Source of the DNA: Acidobacteriota bacterium | GTDB taxonomy: Bacteria > Acidobacteriota > Terriglobia > UBA7540 | Direction of reading: 5' to 3' | Length of the DNA: 64,000 bases | Assembly (NCBI GenBank): GCA_023474345.1 | Contig: JAMCXS010000030.1 | Span: forward strand, 31,748-95,747 | In this document: piece after piece, positions 26,749 to 36,185 of the stretch | How positions within the stretch are numbered: position 1 is the stretch's first letter | Layout: each line of letters begins with the position of its first letter | Notes under the pieces: model-generated | Database searches by the model: none | Told to the model about the DNA's origin: nothing | Seen by the model: the letters and a program-made list of their open reading frames with translations, nothing else | Position numbers and translations under genes: made by a program

Positions 26749-27025
26749 ATGTTCTGGCGAAAATCGAGAAAACTCGTCGGCCTCGATGCCGGCTACGGGT
26801 TTTGGGGTCTTTATGATCTCCAACCTGAGCGCGAATTATGCGATCAATGCGGTGATTGCGGCGGCAGAAACGCGTGACGAGGCCAAGACAATTTCGCGCC
26901 CGTCAATCGTGACCCAGAACAACGTCGAGGGGACGGTGGTGCAAGGAGGACAGATCCCCATTCAGACCACCATCAACAACACGATCAGCGCTCAATTTGT
27001 GATTCCCAAGGTACTGCCCACCTAG
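26749..27025 (+). pseudogene. Fossil of a pilM-pilQ pilus operon (deletion fusion)
   Basis: The ATG at 26749 has AAGAGGA upstream and opens MFWRKSRKLVGLDAG, which looks like the start of the pilus assembly ATPase-fold protein PilM. The PilM-like reading stops there. From about 26800, in another frame, the sequence reads FGVFMISNLSANYAINAV, then SRPSIVTQNN and PIQTTINNTISAQF, the pattern of the C-terminal secretin domain of PilQ. It ends at a TAG at 27025, well short of a secretin end. The picture is a pilMNOPQ operon reduced by a large internal deletion and a second loss at the 3' end. The upstream 26556-26748 shows no gene. Confidence 0.68.
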
Positions 27026-27074
27026 CCCACTCCGGTTCGGCTTTAATCGTTGAACTGTAGTAGAATCATTTAGA

Positions 27075-27105
27075 GGAGGAGGCAATGGCTTCCTCCTTTT
27101 TGTTT
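27075..27105 (+). terminator. Intrinsic terminator after the pilM-pilQ remnant
   Basis: Stem of nine pairs (GGAGGAGGC at 27075-27083 with GCTTCCTCC at 27088-27096, one G-T pair), loop AATG, then TTTTTGTTT. It sits 50 bp past the remnant stop and only eight bases before the ATG of the M24 peptidase gene, so it ends the old pil transcript or acts as an attenuator for the next gene. Confidence 0.75.
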
Positions 27106-27112
27106 AAAGGCT

Positions 27113-28213
27113 ATGGCACAGGAAACCCATTCTCAATATTTCACGCTCAGACGCGAACGTCTTCTGGCGCAGCTTGAGGCACGGAAGCTCGCAGGCCTTT
27201 TGGTTACCAACCTGACCAATATCTTTTACTTAACCGGCTTCAGGGGAAGCGCTGGCGTGGCGCTGATAGGACCCTCGCGAAGCGTCCTTTGGGTAGATCC
27301 TCGCTATACCCTCCAGGCTCGCGAACAGGCGCAGGGCCTTGAGGTTAGGGAGGCAAAAGGAATCCTTGCTGAGGAGGCTGTTCGGTGGATTCGGAGGAAA
27401 CGGCTTCACCGGGTGGGCTACGAAGACTCGACTCTCACCTGCCGAGAATTCTCTTTTCTTAAGCGGGAAGGTGGGCGCGAGCTTCGCTGGGTGCCGGCGG
27501 GTGGAGTGGTAGAAGACCTGCGAGTTGTGAAAGATGCCGAGGAGATCAACTCGATTCGGAAGGCATGCCAGCTCACTGCGGAGGTTTTTGAGGAGGTGCG
27601 GCAAGAGATTCGACCGGGGATTCGAGAAGGTGACTTAGCGGCCGAAATCGAATATCGTATAAAGCGAAAGGGCGCCGAAGGGCTCGCTTTTGACACAATC
27701 GTGTGTTCGGGCAAGCGGAGTGCTTGGCCGCATGCTCGTCCTTCCGCCAAGTTATTGGAGAAAAGCAACTTGGTAATCGTTGATCTCGGTGCTATACTTG
27801 GCGGATATGCAGCTGACATGACGCGAACCGTATACTTGGGAACCCCGGGACCGCGTGTCCGCAGGCTGTACGATGCTGTCCGGGACGCCCAGGAACAAGC
27901 GGTCGCAGCCGTTCGTGCCGGGAAGCGGGCGTGCGATATTGACCGAGTGGCACGGAAGGTCCTGGAGCGTAGGAAGTTGGACAATTATTTTACTCATAGC
28001 ACGGGACACGGTGTGGGACTGGAGATCCACGAGAGGCCACGGCTGGGGCGCAGCGACAAGACCCGCTTGGAAGACGGGTGCGTTATAACGGTTGAGCCAG
28101 GAGTGTACCTTGAAGGATTCGGGGGAGTCCGTGTTGAAGACACGGTCTTGGTGACAGCCGGGATGTCTGAAGTGCTTACGCCGGCTGCAAAAGATATTTG
28201 GTTTACCAGTTAG
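27113..28213 (+). CDS. Xaa-Pro aminopeptidase (M24 family)
   Basis: Cleaves an N-terminal residue preceding proline. The creatinase-type N-domain (about 1-125) is followed by the pita-bread metallopeptidase. Metal ligands: Asp residues in VIVDLGAILGGYAADMTRT, His in HSTGHGVGLEIHE, Glu in TVEPGVYL and Glu in GGVRVEDT. The ATG at 27113 lies just after the terminator and has only a weak AAAGG. It leads pepP-accB-accC-thiE, a layout often seen downstream of pilus genes. Confidence 0.93.
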   Translation: MAQETHSQYFTLRRERLLAQLEARKLAGLLVTNLTNIFYLTGFRGSAGVALIGPSRSVLWVDPRYTLQAREQAQGLEVREAKGILAEEAVRWIRRKRLHRVGYEDSTLTCREFSFLKREGGRELRWVPAGGVVEDLRVVKDAEEINSIRKACQLTAEVFEEVRQEIRPGIREGDLAAEIEYRIKRKGAEGLAFDTIVCSGKRSAWPHARPSAKLLEKSNLVIVDLGAILGGYAADMTRTVYLGTPGPRVRRLYDAVRDAQEQAVAAVRAGKRACDIDRVARKVLERRKLDNYFTHSTGHGVGLEIHERPRLGRSDKTRLEDGCVITVEPGVYLEGFGGVRVEDTVLVTAGMSEVLTPAAKDIWFTS

Positions 28214-28238
28214 GCTTTGACGGTAGGGAGCAATGACA

Positions 28239-28784
28239 ATGTCCGGCAAGAAAATATCCCGCAGCAACGAGGGCACCGAGCGAAGCTGGGATCTGAAGGA
28301 CATCCAGCAATTGATTGATTTGCTGATTCAGCGGGAAGTTGCCGAATTTGAAATGGAAAAGGATGGGATGCGGATCCGCATCCTGCGCCGGGCGAGCGGT
28401 GGGACAGTCCTGTCCATGCCAACAGACGCGGCTCAATCCATTCCGGCGCCTTCCAACAACCACCTTCACGCCACGCCCGCGCAAGCTGATGCGCCGGCCG
28501 CGTCTGAGCCCGCATCCGAAGAGCCGTTGGAAGATCATCACGTGATCAAGTCCCCGATTGTAGGGACCTTTTATGCGTCGCCGGCGCCGGACGCTCCGCC
28601 TTTTGTCGATTTGGGCGACGATGTGGATGTGGGCCAGGTGCTCTGTATCGTTGAAGCGATGAAGCTGATGAACGAAATTGAATCCGAAGTTGCCGGACAG
28701 ATCGTGCGCATCCATGTCGAAAACGGTCAGCCGGTGGAATACGGACAGCCCCTCTTTACCGTCAAGCCTTCTGAGCCGAAGTGA
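28239..28784 (+). CDS. accB: Biotin carboxyl carrier protein of acetyl-CoA carboxylase
   Basis: Carries biotin between AccC and AccA/AccD in malonyl-CoA synthesis. The C-terminal biotinyl domain has EAMKLMNE with the modified Lys, preceded by the acidic and Pro/Ala-rich linker at about 60-105. The N-terminus (DLKDIQQLIDLLIQREV) is typical. Two ATGs at 28233 and 28239; AGGGAG at 28225-28230 is better spaced for the second. accC follows after 75 bp. Confidence 0.95.
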   Translation: MSGKKISRSNEGTERSWDLKDIQQLIDLLIQREVAEFEMEKDGMRIRILRRASGGTVLSMPTDAAQSIPAPSNNHLHATPAQADAPAASEPASEEPLEDHHVIKSPIVGTFYASPAPDAPPFVDLGDDVDVGQVLCIVEAMKLMNEIESEVAGQIVRIHVENGQPVEYGQPLFTVKPSEPK

Positions 28785-28859
28785 AAATTTGAAGTTCCGA
28801 CCTGGCCGGTTGTAATCGGCTGGCTTGAGGGGCTGGAAACGCGTCGGCCAGCGTGACCT

Positions 28860-30206
28860 ATGTTTGGAAAGATTCTCATCGCCAATCGCGGGGAAATAGC
28901 GCTGCGGGTGCTTTGTGCCTGCAAGGAACTGGGGATTCGCACGGTCGCCGTCTATTCCGAGCCTGACCGCTATTCGCTTCACGTGCGGTTTGCCGACGAA
29001 GCTGTTTGTATTGGGCCTGCCCGGAGTTCGGAAAGTTACCTGAATGTGGCCGCCATCATTTCTGCGGCGGAAATCACCGGGGCGGAGGCTATCCATCCCG
29101 GCTACGGTTTCCTGGCTGAGAATCCAAAATTTGCGGAGGTTTGTGAAACTTGCCGGCTGACTTTTATTGGACCACGGCCGGAATCCATTCGCTTGATGGG
29201 GGACAAAAACGCGGCGCGAAAGCGCATGGCGGAACTAGGTCTCCAAGTGCTCCCGGGAACAGAAGTTGTCAAGAGCGAGGCGGAGGCGTTAAAAGCCGCG
29301 GAACAAATCGGATACCCTGTTATGGTGAAGGCGGCCGCGGGTGGTGGTGGAAGGGGCATGCGCATTGTTGGTTCGGCGGATGAGTTGCCTGCCCTCTTGC
29401 AGACCGCTCAGAACGAGGCTGAAGCATCCTTTGGCTCTTCGGATGTGTACCTGGAAAAGTATATCGCTTCGCCTCGGCACATCGAATTCCAGGTGCTCGC
29501 AGACGAGCACGGAAGAGTTGTCCACCTCGGTGAGCGCGAATGCACGATCCAACGGCGCCACCAGAAGGTATTGGAAGAATCGCCCTCCACACAGGTGGGG
29601 CCCGACCTTCGCCGCGAGGTAGGGGGCAAGGTCATTCAGGCGCTCAAGGCAATCGGCTATAGGAACGCGGGTACGGTCGAATTCCTGATGGATGAAAACC
29701 GCAACCTTTATTTCCTTGAGATGAACACTCGAATTCAGGTCGAGCATGCTGTAACGGAAATGGTGACGGGACTTGACTTGGTCAAGCTTCAAATCCAGGT
29801 TGCGGCCGGCGAAGCGCTGCCCATCGAGGGGGATACCATCGGGTTACGAGGGCACGCCATCGAATGCCGGATTTGTGCCGAAGACGCAGAAAGCTTCACG
29901 CCTTCGGCCGGAAAGATTACGGGATTCCACGTGCCGGGCGGCACGGGAGTCAGAGTCGACACGGCCGCCTACGCGGAGTCCGTCATTCCGCCTTATTACG
30001 ATTCCCTGATTGCCAAGCTGGTTGTCCATGGGAAAGACCGGACGGAAGCCATTCAACGAATGAGACGGGCGCTTGAAATGTTCATTGTTGAGGGCATCTC
30101 AACCTCAATCCCGCTCCATGAGAAGATCCTTGCCGACCCTGACTTTCAGGCAGGGAAGTTCAGCACGCAATTCCTGAGACGCTTTTCCCCGAACGGCGTG
30201 GGCTGA
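28860..30206 (+). CDS. accC: Biotin carboxylase subunit of acetyl-CoA carboxylase
   Basis: ATP-grasp enzyme carboxylating the biotin on AccB with bicarbonate. Visible are the start [16 protein letters not shown], the glycine-rich [10 protein letters not shown] loop, the catalytic-region [12 protein letters not shown] and [14 protein letters not shown], and the C-terminal IECRICAED. Length of 448 residues is standard. The accD and accA genes are not in the window. Confidence 0.97.
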   Translation: MFGKILIANRGEIALRVLCACKELGIRTVAVYSEPDRYSLHVRFADEAVCIGPARSSESYLNVAAIISAAEITGAEAIHPGYGFLAENPKFAEVCETCRLTFIGPRPESIRLMGDKNAARKRMAELGLQVLPGTEVVKSEAEALKAAEQIGYPVMVKAAAGGGGRGMRIVGSADELPALLQTAQNEAEASFGSSDVYLEKYIASPRHIEFQVLADEHGRVVHLGERECTIQRRHQKVLEESPSTQVGPDLRREVGGKVIQALKAIGYRNAGTVEFLMDENRNLYFLEMNTRIQVEHAVTEMVTGLDLVKLQIQVAAGEALPIEGDTIGLRGHAIECRICAEDAESFTPSAGKITGFHVPGGTGVRVDTAAYAESVIPPYYDSLIAKLVVHGKDRTEAIQRMRRALEMFIVEGISTSIPLHEKILADPDFQAGKFSTQFLRRFSPNGVG

Positions 30207-30209
30207 TGA

Positions 30210-30863
30210 ATGGAATCCGCCCACACATGGCAATTTATGGGTTCGCGCATTCCCCACCTCTACGCCATAATCGATGCCGCCCAGATGGGGGCGAAATCGC
30301 CTCTCCTCGTTGCAGAAACACTTCTATTGGCGGGCGTCCGTCTGATTCAATATCGTGACAAAACTGGGACTTCTCGCCGGCTTTACGATGTGAGCCAGGA
30401 GATCGCCGGACAGGCGAGGCGTTGGAACGCCCTTTTTATTGTCAACGACCGGGCTGACATTGCTCGATCGTCGGGGGCTCACGGGGTTCATCTAGGCCAG
30501 GAGGATCTGCCCGTGGAAATGGCGCGCCGGGTTCTCCGCGATGGCCAGCAAATAGGCATTTCCACTCATACCTTGGCTCAAGTCAGCCAGGCGGAATCTT
30601 CCTCCGCCGATTACGTTGCCTTTGGACCGATCTTTGCCACCCGCAGCAAAGATCGGCCGGATCCCGTGGTAGGGCTGGACGGCTTGCGTCAGGCACGCGC
30701 GCTGACCCGCAAGCCTCTGGTTGCAATTGGGGGGATTACGCTTACGAATGCCCCGGCGGTGATTGAGGCGGGGGCGGACTCTGTAGCGGTGATTCACGAC
30801 TTGCTTGCCGCGGAGGACATCGGGGCGCGCGCACGGGAATTTTTGCGGCTCCTGGGCGAATGA
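30210..30863 (+). CDS. thiE: Thiamine phosphate synthase
   Basis: Joins HMP-pyrophosphate to thiazole phosphate. TIM-barrel motifs: LIQYRDKT, FIVNDRADIA, GVHLGQEDLP, DYVAFGPIFAT and VAIGGIT. The ORF starts right after accC (3 bp gap) at 30210; the conserved region begins with the internal ATG at 30237 (MGSRIPHLYAI), which may be the real start. No TPP riboswitch is visible and no other thi gene is adjacent. Confidence 0.94.
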   Translation: MESAHTWQFMGSRIPHLYAIIDAAQMGAKSPLLVAETLLLAGVRLIQYRDKTGTSRRLYDVSQEIAGQARRWNALFIVNDRADIARSSGAHGVHLGQEDLPVEMARRVLRDGQQIGISTHTLAQVSQAESSSADYVAFGPIFATRSKDRPDPVVGLDGLRQARALTRKPLVAIGGITLTNAPAVIEAGADSVAVIHDLLAAEDIGARAREFLRLLGE

Positions 30864-30888
30864 CAGAACTTCTTAGCGGATTTCGATT

Positions 30889-32337
30889 ATGGCCACGCCC
30901 GCTGCGAATAACCTAGCCACAGGGTCTTCTTCAGACGAATTGGTAGAAGGTCTTGGCCTGCTCGACTGTGCCACGATCGTCATGGGATCGATGATTGGGT
31001 CGGGCATCTTCATCGTGGCCGCAGAAATCGCGCGCGAGGTCGGTTCGCCAGCGCTGTTCCTGCTTTCCTGGGTTATTAGCGGGGTCATGACAATTTCGGC
31101 CGCCGTGACCTACGGTGAACTCGCTGGTATGATGCCGAAAGCAGGCGGGCAGTACGTCTACCTGCGCGAAGCTTTCAGCCCTCTATTCGGCTTCCTCTAC
31201 GGCTGGACTCTCTTCCTGGTGATTCAGACGGGCACTATCGCTGCGGTCGCGGTGGCGTTTGGCAAGTTTCTGGGCTTCTTCTTTCCCTGGGTTTCCGAAC
31301 GCAACTACTTGCTGAATCTCGGAATGGTTAGCCTTCTGGGACATCGGATAGCCCTGACGGTTTCCTCAGAACAGGCCATTGGCATCGCCGTCTTGATGGG
31401 CCTGGGAGTGATCAATATTTTCGGCCTGCGAACGGGAGCGTGGATCCAGAACATCTTTACGGTGGTCAAAGTCGGGGCCTTGGTGGGTCTGGTGGGCGCT
31501 GGACTGTGGTGGAGGTCCAGTCATGAGCCTGTTGTGGTCAGCCATCAGAGCTTTTGGGGGCACACACATTGGAATTCGGCAACGCTTACGATCCTTGCGG
31601 TTGCGCTGGTGGGGCCGCTGTTTTCCTCGGACGCCTGGAATAACGTCACTTTCACCGGGGCCGAAGTCAAGAATGCCAAACGGAACCTTCCTTTGGCCTT
31701 GCTTATGGGAACGGCCATCGTGTGCGCCGTCTATTTTTTCTGCAACTTGATTTATCTCCGTGTGTTGCCGTTTAGCGGGATTCAGCACGCCCCCTCAGAC
31801 CGGGTGGCAACAGCGGTCATGGAAGTGATTCTGGGTGCCAAAGGCGCCGGTTTAATGGCGGCTGCAATTGTTATTTCCACTTTCGGCTGTATGAATGGCA
31901 TGAGCTTGGCGGGAGCGCGCGTATACTATGCGATGGCGAAAGACCGGCTGTTTTTCTCCTCGGTCGGGAAGGTAAGCGAGAAGTACCGCACGCCGGCCGT
32001 CTCGCTGTTGGTCCAGGCGATATGGGCATCGCTACTGACGCTGAGCGGTACTTACAGCGAGTTGCTTGATTATGTTATCTTTGCGGTGCTGTTCTTCTAC
32101 ATTTTGACTATTCTTGGTGTTTTCCGGCTGCGGCGGACGCGGCCGGATGCTCCACGTCCGTACCGGGCGTGGGGATATCCGGTAGTGCCGGCGGTTTACA
32201 TCGCGTTTGCGATATTCATCGAATGGGCTTTATTGTTGCACCGGCCGGTGCGCAGCCTGGCAGGTCTGGGGATTGTGGCAATTGGAATTCCGATCTATTA
32301 CTTTTGGCGCAACCGGAATTTGGTGTCCGGCCATTGA
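30889..32337 (+). CDS. APC-superfamily amino acid permease (LAT-like)
   Basis: Inner-membrane amino acid or polyamine transporter of about 12 helices. The first helix has the broken-helix motif MGSMIGSGIF, shared with AdiC and LAT carriers, and the sixth has FSSDAWNNVTFTGAEVKN, the substrate and gating region of that group. 482 residues. Pairs with a second permease 16 bp downstream of a different APC branch. Substrate not predictable. Confidence 0.92.
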   Translation: MATPAANNLATGSSSDELVEGLGLLDCATIVMGSMIGSGIFIVAAEIAREVGSPALFLLSWVISGVMTISAAVTYGELAGMMPKAGGQYVYLREAFSPLFGFLYGWTLFLVIQTGTIAAVAVAFGKFLGFFFPWVSERNYLLNLGMVSLLGHRIALTVSSEQAIGIAVLMGLGVINIFGLRTGAWIQNIFTVVKVGALVGLVGAGLWWRSSHEPVVVSHQSFWGHTHWNSATLTILAVALVGPLFSSDAWNNVTFTGAEVKNAKRNLPLALLMGTAIVCAVYFFCNLIYLRVLPFSGIQHAPSDRVATAVMEVILGAKGAGLMAAAIVISTFGCMNGMSLAGARVYYAMAKDRLFFSSVGKVSEKYRTPAVSLLVQAIWASLLTLSGTYSELLDYVIFAVLFFYILTILGVFRLRRTRPDAPRPYRAWGYPVVPAVYIAFAIFIEWALLLHRPVRSLAGLGIVAIGIPIYYFWRNRNLVSGH

Positions 32338-32353
32338 TTGACGAGGAGGCGGG

Positions 32354-33841
32354 ATGGCTGATCTGTGGGTGAAGAAGAGCATCGAGCAATTGCGGACTGA
32401 GGCGGCGGAGTCTGAGCACGGGCTACGCAAGGCGCTGGGTCCCATTGCATTGATCTCACTGGGCATTGGGGCCATCGTTGGGGCCGGAATTTTCGTGCTG
32501 AGCGGCGTAGCGGTCCAATACACCGGGCCGGCCCTGGTGCTTTCCGTGCTCCTTTCAGGGGTGGGTTGCGCCTTCGCAGGCCTTTGCTATGCCGAATTTG
32601 CGTCGACGATACCGATTGCCGGCAGCGCTTACACTTACTCCTACGCGGCGATTGGAGAATTTCTGGCTTGGATTATCGGATGGGACTTGATCCTGGAATA
32701 TGCGGTCGGGGCCACGACGGTCTCGATTGGCTGGTCCGGGTACATGCTGTCCTTTTTGCGAACCTTGCACATTCCCTTTCCGGCTGAACTGGCGCGGAGT
32801 CCTTGGGATCCGGCCAGAATGGAAGACGGCACCCTCGTCCACTCGTATTTCAACCTTCCGGCATTTCTTGTCGTTGCGGTGATTGCCGTATTGCTGATCT
32901 TAGGCATCCGCGAGTCTGCCAAGTTTAATAACATCATCGTCCTGGTGAAGGTCGGCGTGATCATAATGTTCATTGCGGTGGGAGTGCTTTACGTCATCCG
33001 GGCTAATTGGGTTCCATTCCTTCCCGCCAATCGCGGGACGTTTGGCGATTTCGGTTGGAGCGGGGTCTTGCGCGGCTCCGGCATCATCTTTTTCGCGTAT
33101 ATCGGTTTTGACGCGGTGTCGACGGCTGCGCAAGAAGCGCGCAATCCGGAGCGCGATATGCCGATTGGTATTCTGGGATCCCTGGCAATCTCCACGGTGC
33201 TCTACGTTGCGGTGGTTCTCGTCCTGACCGGTATTACCCCCTTCAGGCGCTTGAATGTGCCGGATCCTCTTGCCGTTGCGATTGATTCGACGCCTGCCCA
33301 CTGGCTCGCGCCTATTGTGAAACTGGGGGCTATCCTGGGCACCACCGCGGTGATTCTGGTCATGTTACTGGGGCAAACCCGCATCTTCTATACGATGGCC
33401 TTTGACGGTTTGTTGCCCAAAGGTTTCAGTTCGATTCACCCTCGCTTCCGTACACCTTATAAGAGCACCGCGCTGGTGGGATTCTTTGTAGCGCTAGGCG
33501 GAGGGCTCATTCCTCTGCGCATTGTTGGGGAGTTGGTCAGCATCGGAACGTTGCTGGCGTTCACTATCGTCTGCGGGTCGGTGATGGTGATGCGCAAAAA
33601 GCGCCCCGAAATCAGGCGTCCATTTCGCACGCCCATGGTCTGGGTTGTTGCGCCATTAGGCATGATCGTTTGCCTGGCGCAGATGTTCGGGCTGCCTTCG
33701 GACACTTGGATTCGGCTTTTTGGTTGGATGGCTATCGGCTTGATCATCTATTTCAGCTATAGCCGTCATCACAGTGTGCTTCGCAACCCGCCAAAGCCGC
33801 CTCGCTCTGCTCCAACCCCCACTGCCAGAATTGAATCCTAA
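32354..33841 (+). CDS. APC-superfamily amino acid permease (cationic amino acid transporter-like)
   Basis: About 12 to 14 helices. The first broken helix reads GIGAIVGAGIFVLSG and the sixth FFAYIGFDAVSTAAQEARNP, both typical of the CAT branch. The N-terminal 30 residues (KSIEQLRTEAAESEHGLRKALG) are cytosolic and resemble eukaryotic-like CAT starts. 495 residues. Forms a pair with the preceding LAT-like permease, start ATG after GGAGGCGGG. Confidence 0.92.
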   Translation: MADLWVKKSIEQLRTEAAESEHGLRKALGPIALISLGIGAIVGAGIFVLSGVAVQYTGPALVLSVLLSGVGCAFAGLCYAEFASTIPIAGSAYTYSYAAIGEFLAWIIGWDLILEYAVGATTVSIGWSGYMLSFLRTLHIPFPAELARSPWDPARMEDGTLVHSYFNLPAFLVVAVIAVLLILGIRESAKFNNIIVLVKVGVIIMFIAVGVLYVIRANWVPFLPANRGTFGDFGWSGVLRGSGIIFFAYIGFDAVSTAAQEARNPERDMPIGILGSLAISTVLYVAVVLVLTGITPFRRLNVPDPLAVAIDSTPAHWLAPIVKLGAILGTTAVILVMLLGQTRIFYTMAFDGLLPKGFSSIHPRFRTPYKSTALVGFFVALGGGLIPLRIVGELVSIGTLLAFTIVCGSVMVMRKKRPEIRRPFRTPMVWVVAPLGMIVCLAQMFGLPSDTWIRLFGWMAIGLIIYFSYSRHHSVLRNPPKPPRSAPTPTARIES

Positions 33842-33964
33842 TTTGGAGTGGCATCCTTGAATGTGAAGAGGACGGGGATTGCGAGTTTGTTCGCGGCGTC
33901 CTCTGCCTTTACGACGCGAAATCACACCGAGACTTTCCTCACACGATGTGGTTCAGGAGACTGA

Positions 33965-36046
33965 ATGCTAGCCACGGCAATTGATCTCCTTCTTCAAGAA
34001 TATCGGACCCGACCCATGGCGCGCTTTGCCGCATGGACGATTGCTTTCGGGTTAGCCTTGGGTCTGACCAGCATCATCGCCGGTGGAGTTCCTGCCGGGT
34101 TGTGGATTTTGTTGGTGATCGCGCTGGCGATTACGACCGTCTATTATATCGGCCGCGTGGTCGGAGCGCTTAAGCATCATGTCCTATGGCACTTTCGCCG
34201 ACGGTTAATTGTTACCTACGTTTTCATTGCCGTTGTGCCTGTCGTTTTGATCTTGGTCCTGGGCGGATTAGCAACAGTAATGCTCAACGGACAATTTGCG
34301 GCCTTCCTGGTAGCTCTCAGGGTTCACGACCAGGTTGAAGAGTTGCGGCAGGTCAATCGCGTGGTGGCCCATGAGGCTCACCTGAGTGAAGTGAAGACTG
34401 CAAAAGAGTTGATTGAACAGTTACACCGCTTTTACGTTCAAGAACTTTCTACTCACTCGGCCAGCTATCCGGACCTGGAAATTGCGCTTAGCATAGGATC
34501 GGAAAAACGCGCCTTTTATTTGGACGGTAAGCCCCTTCCCAAGTTTCCTGCGATTCCCCCATGGCTTCGCATGGAAGAATTTGCCGGGGTAGTTTCCGAC
34601 GGGGGAAGGATTTATCTCCGATCGGTAGACAGGGGCGAAACTCCCGCAGGTCCGATTACCATGGTTCTTTCCGAACCTTTCAGTCCCAAGTTGTTGGACA
34701 TTGTGGGTTCCGGCATCGGCCCCGTGGGCATCGTCTTCAACCCGGAGGAGCAAGGGATGCCCGCTCCTGCGATTCCCGGCAACGGAGCTGGAGAATTGCC
34801 CCGCCGCCCGCGACCGAGGGCGACAACGTTGCAGTCCAAGTCTATTATTCTTCCGCCGCCCGTCAATTTTCTGGATGCCGATGTATTCGGAACCTCCACA
34901 CTGAATCCCATCCGGTGGGCAGGGACAACTGAGAAACGGGTTGCTGGGCCGGTGTTTGTCTACGTCACTTCCCGGCTTTCCACCCTTACCGGTCGGCTCC
35001 TGGGGACGTTAGGTCGATACTCTCGCATTTATGTAGCCCTGTTTCTGGTGGTGGCCGCGATCTTCCTGTTCATTGAGTTGATGTCACTTTTGGTTGGTAT
35101 TCGACTGACCCGGACCGTAACATCTGCTATGGACAAGCTTTACGACGCCACGGAGCGTGTTAAGGCGGGCGATCTTTCTTACCGGATTAACATGCCGGCG
35201 GACGATCAGCTCAGTTCACTCGGGGAAGCTTTTGACAACATGACCGCCGCGCTGCGGCGTCTGATGCGCGAGGCGCACGAAAAAGCGGTTCTCGAACGTG
35301 ACCTCCAGATTGCCCGAGAAGTGCAACAGCAGCTATTTCCTACAAGAATTCCGGAAGTGGCGGGATTAAAGCTCTATGGTGCTTGCCGGCCCGCACGCGG
35401 GGTCAGCGGCGACTATTACGATTTTTTGCCCATCGGCAAGGATCGCCTGGGGATTGTGTTGGGGGACGTGAGTGGGAAGGGAGTTTCCGCGGCACTGATC
35501 ATGTCAGCCGTGCAATCGATTATTCGTACCCGCTTTTATGCGGATTCTTCCTCAGAAGGGCGGTTCGATTCCGCCAGCCTCTCCACTGCGGACTTCTTCG
35601 GGAAATTGAATCAACAAATGTTTGAAAATACGCCCGCGGAAAAATACGCGACCTGCTTTTATGCGTTGTATGACGCGGACGCTCGCAGAATGGTTTACAC
35701 GAATGCCGGCCATCCGGCGCCGCTCCTGTTTCGCAACGGTGCAACGGTAAAGCTGGACGTGGGAGGAACGCCGCTGGGTCTGATTGCGCCGATGATCTAT
35801 CACCAGGCGGAACTCACGCTTGAATCGGGCGACATCCTGGTGGCTTTCAGTGACGGACTGACGGAGGCCGAGAACAGCTTTGAAGAGGAATTTGGCGAAC
35901 AACGCTTGATTGAAACTATCCAGCGCGCACAGGACTACTCCCTGGAAGATATGGTGAATGAAATCTACCGAAGTATTGAAGACTGGACAGGCGGCAACGA
36001 GCCTCAGGACGATATGACGTTGATTGTTGCCCGGGCATCAAGCTAA
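33965..36046 (+). CDS. Membrane SpoIIE/RsbU-type PP2C phosphatase with HAMP domain
   Basis: A sensor phosphatase for partner-switching regulation. Two N-terminal membrane regions (about 18-60 and 80-120) are followed by an extracytoplasmic segment to about 345, then a third membrane helix and a HAMP linker (TRTVTSAMDKLYDATERVKAGDL). The catalytic SpoIIE domain starts at the coiled coil EVQQQLFPTRIP; metal-binding Asp residues lie in GVSGDYYD, LGDVSGKGVSAAL, FSDGLTEA and PQDDMTLIV. Such enzymes dephosphorylate anti-sigma-factor antagonists. No sigma or STAS gene is next door. Confidence 0.9.
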   Translation: MLATAIDLLLQEYRTRPMARFAAWTIAFGLALGLTSIIAGGVPAGLWILLVIALAITTVYYIGRVVGALKHHVLWHFRRRLIVTYVFIAVVPVVLILVLGGLATVMLNGQFAAFLVALRVHDQVEELRQVNRVVAHEAHLSEVKTAKELIEQLHRFYVQELSTHSASYPDLEIALSIGSEKRAFYLDGKPLPKFPAIPPWLRMEEFAGVVSDGGRIYLRSVDRGETPAGPITMVLSEPFSPKLLDIVGSGIGPVGIVFNPEEQGMPAPAIPGNGAGELPRRPRPRATTLQSKSIILPPPVNFLDADVFGTSTLNPIRWAGTTEKRVAGPVFVYVTSRLSTLTGRLLGTLGRYSRIYVALFLVVAAIFLFIELMSLLVGIRLTRTVTSAMDKLYDATERVKAGDLSYRINMPADDQLSSLGEAFDNMTAALRRLMREAHEKAVLERDLQIAREVQQQLFPTRIPEVAGLKLYGACRPARGVSGDYYDFLPIGKDRLGIVLGDVSGKGVSAALIMSAVQSIIRTRFYADSSSEGRFDSASLSTADFFGKLNQQMFENTPAEKYATCFYALYDADARRMVYTNAGHPAPLLFRNGATVKLDVGGTPLGLIAPMIYHQAELTLESGDILVAFSDGLTEAENSFEEEFGEQRLIETIQRAQDYSLEDMVNEIYRSIEDWTGGNEPQDDMTLIVARASS

Positions 36047-36185
36047 GTGGTATCGCTTGCGTTGTTGCTCCGTAGAATGTTCAGTAAACTGGTGGTGATC
36101 GTTCGCGCCCCAAGTTTGATCATATTTGAAGATCGATTTCAGTCCCCGGCGCCTGCCAGTACGCGTACAAGGGAGGAATGAGGCG

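Noticed and set aside
35560..35590. tRNA-like GGTTCGATTCC box
   Set aside because: It is inside the SpoIIE phosphatase coding sequence and no cloverleaf can be formed around it.
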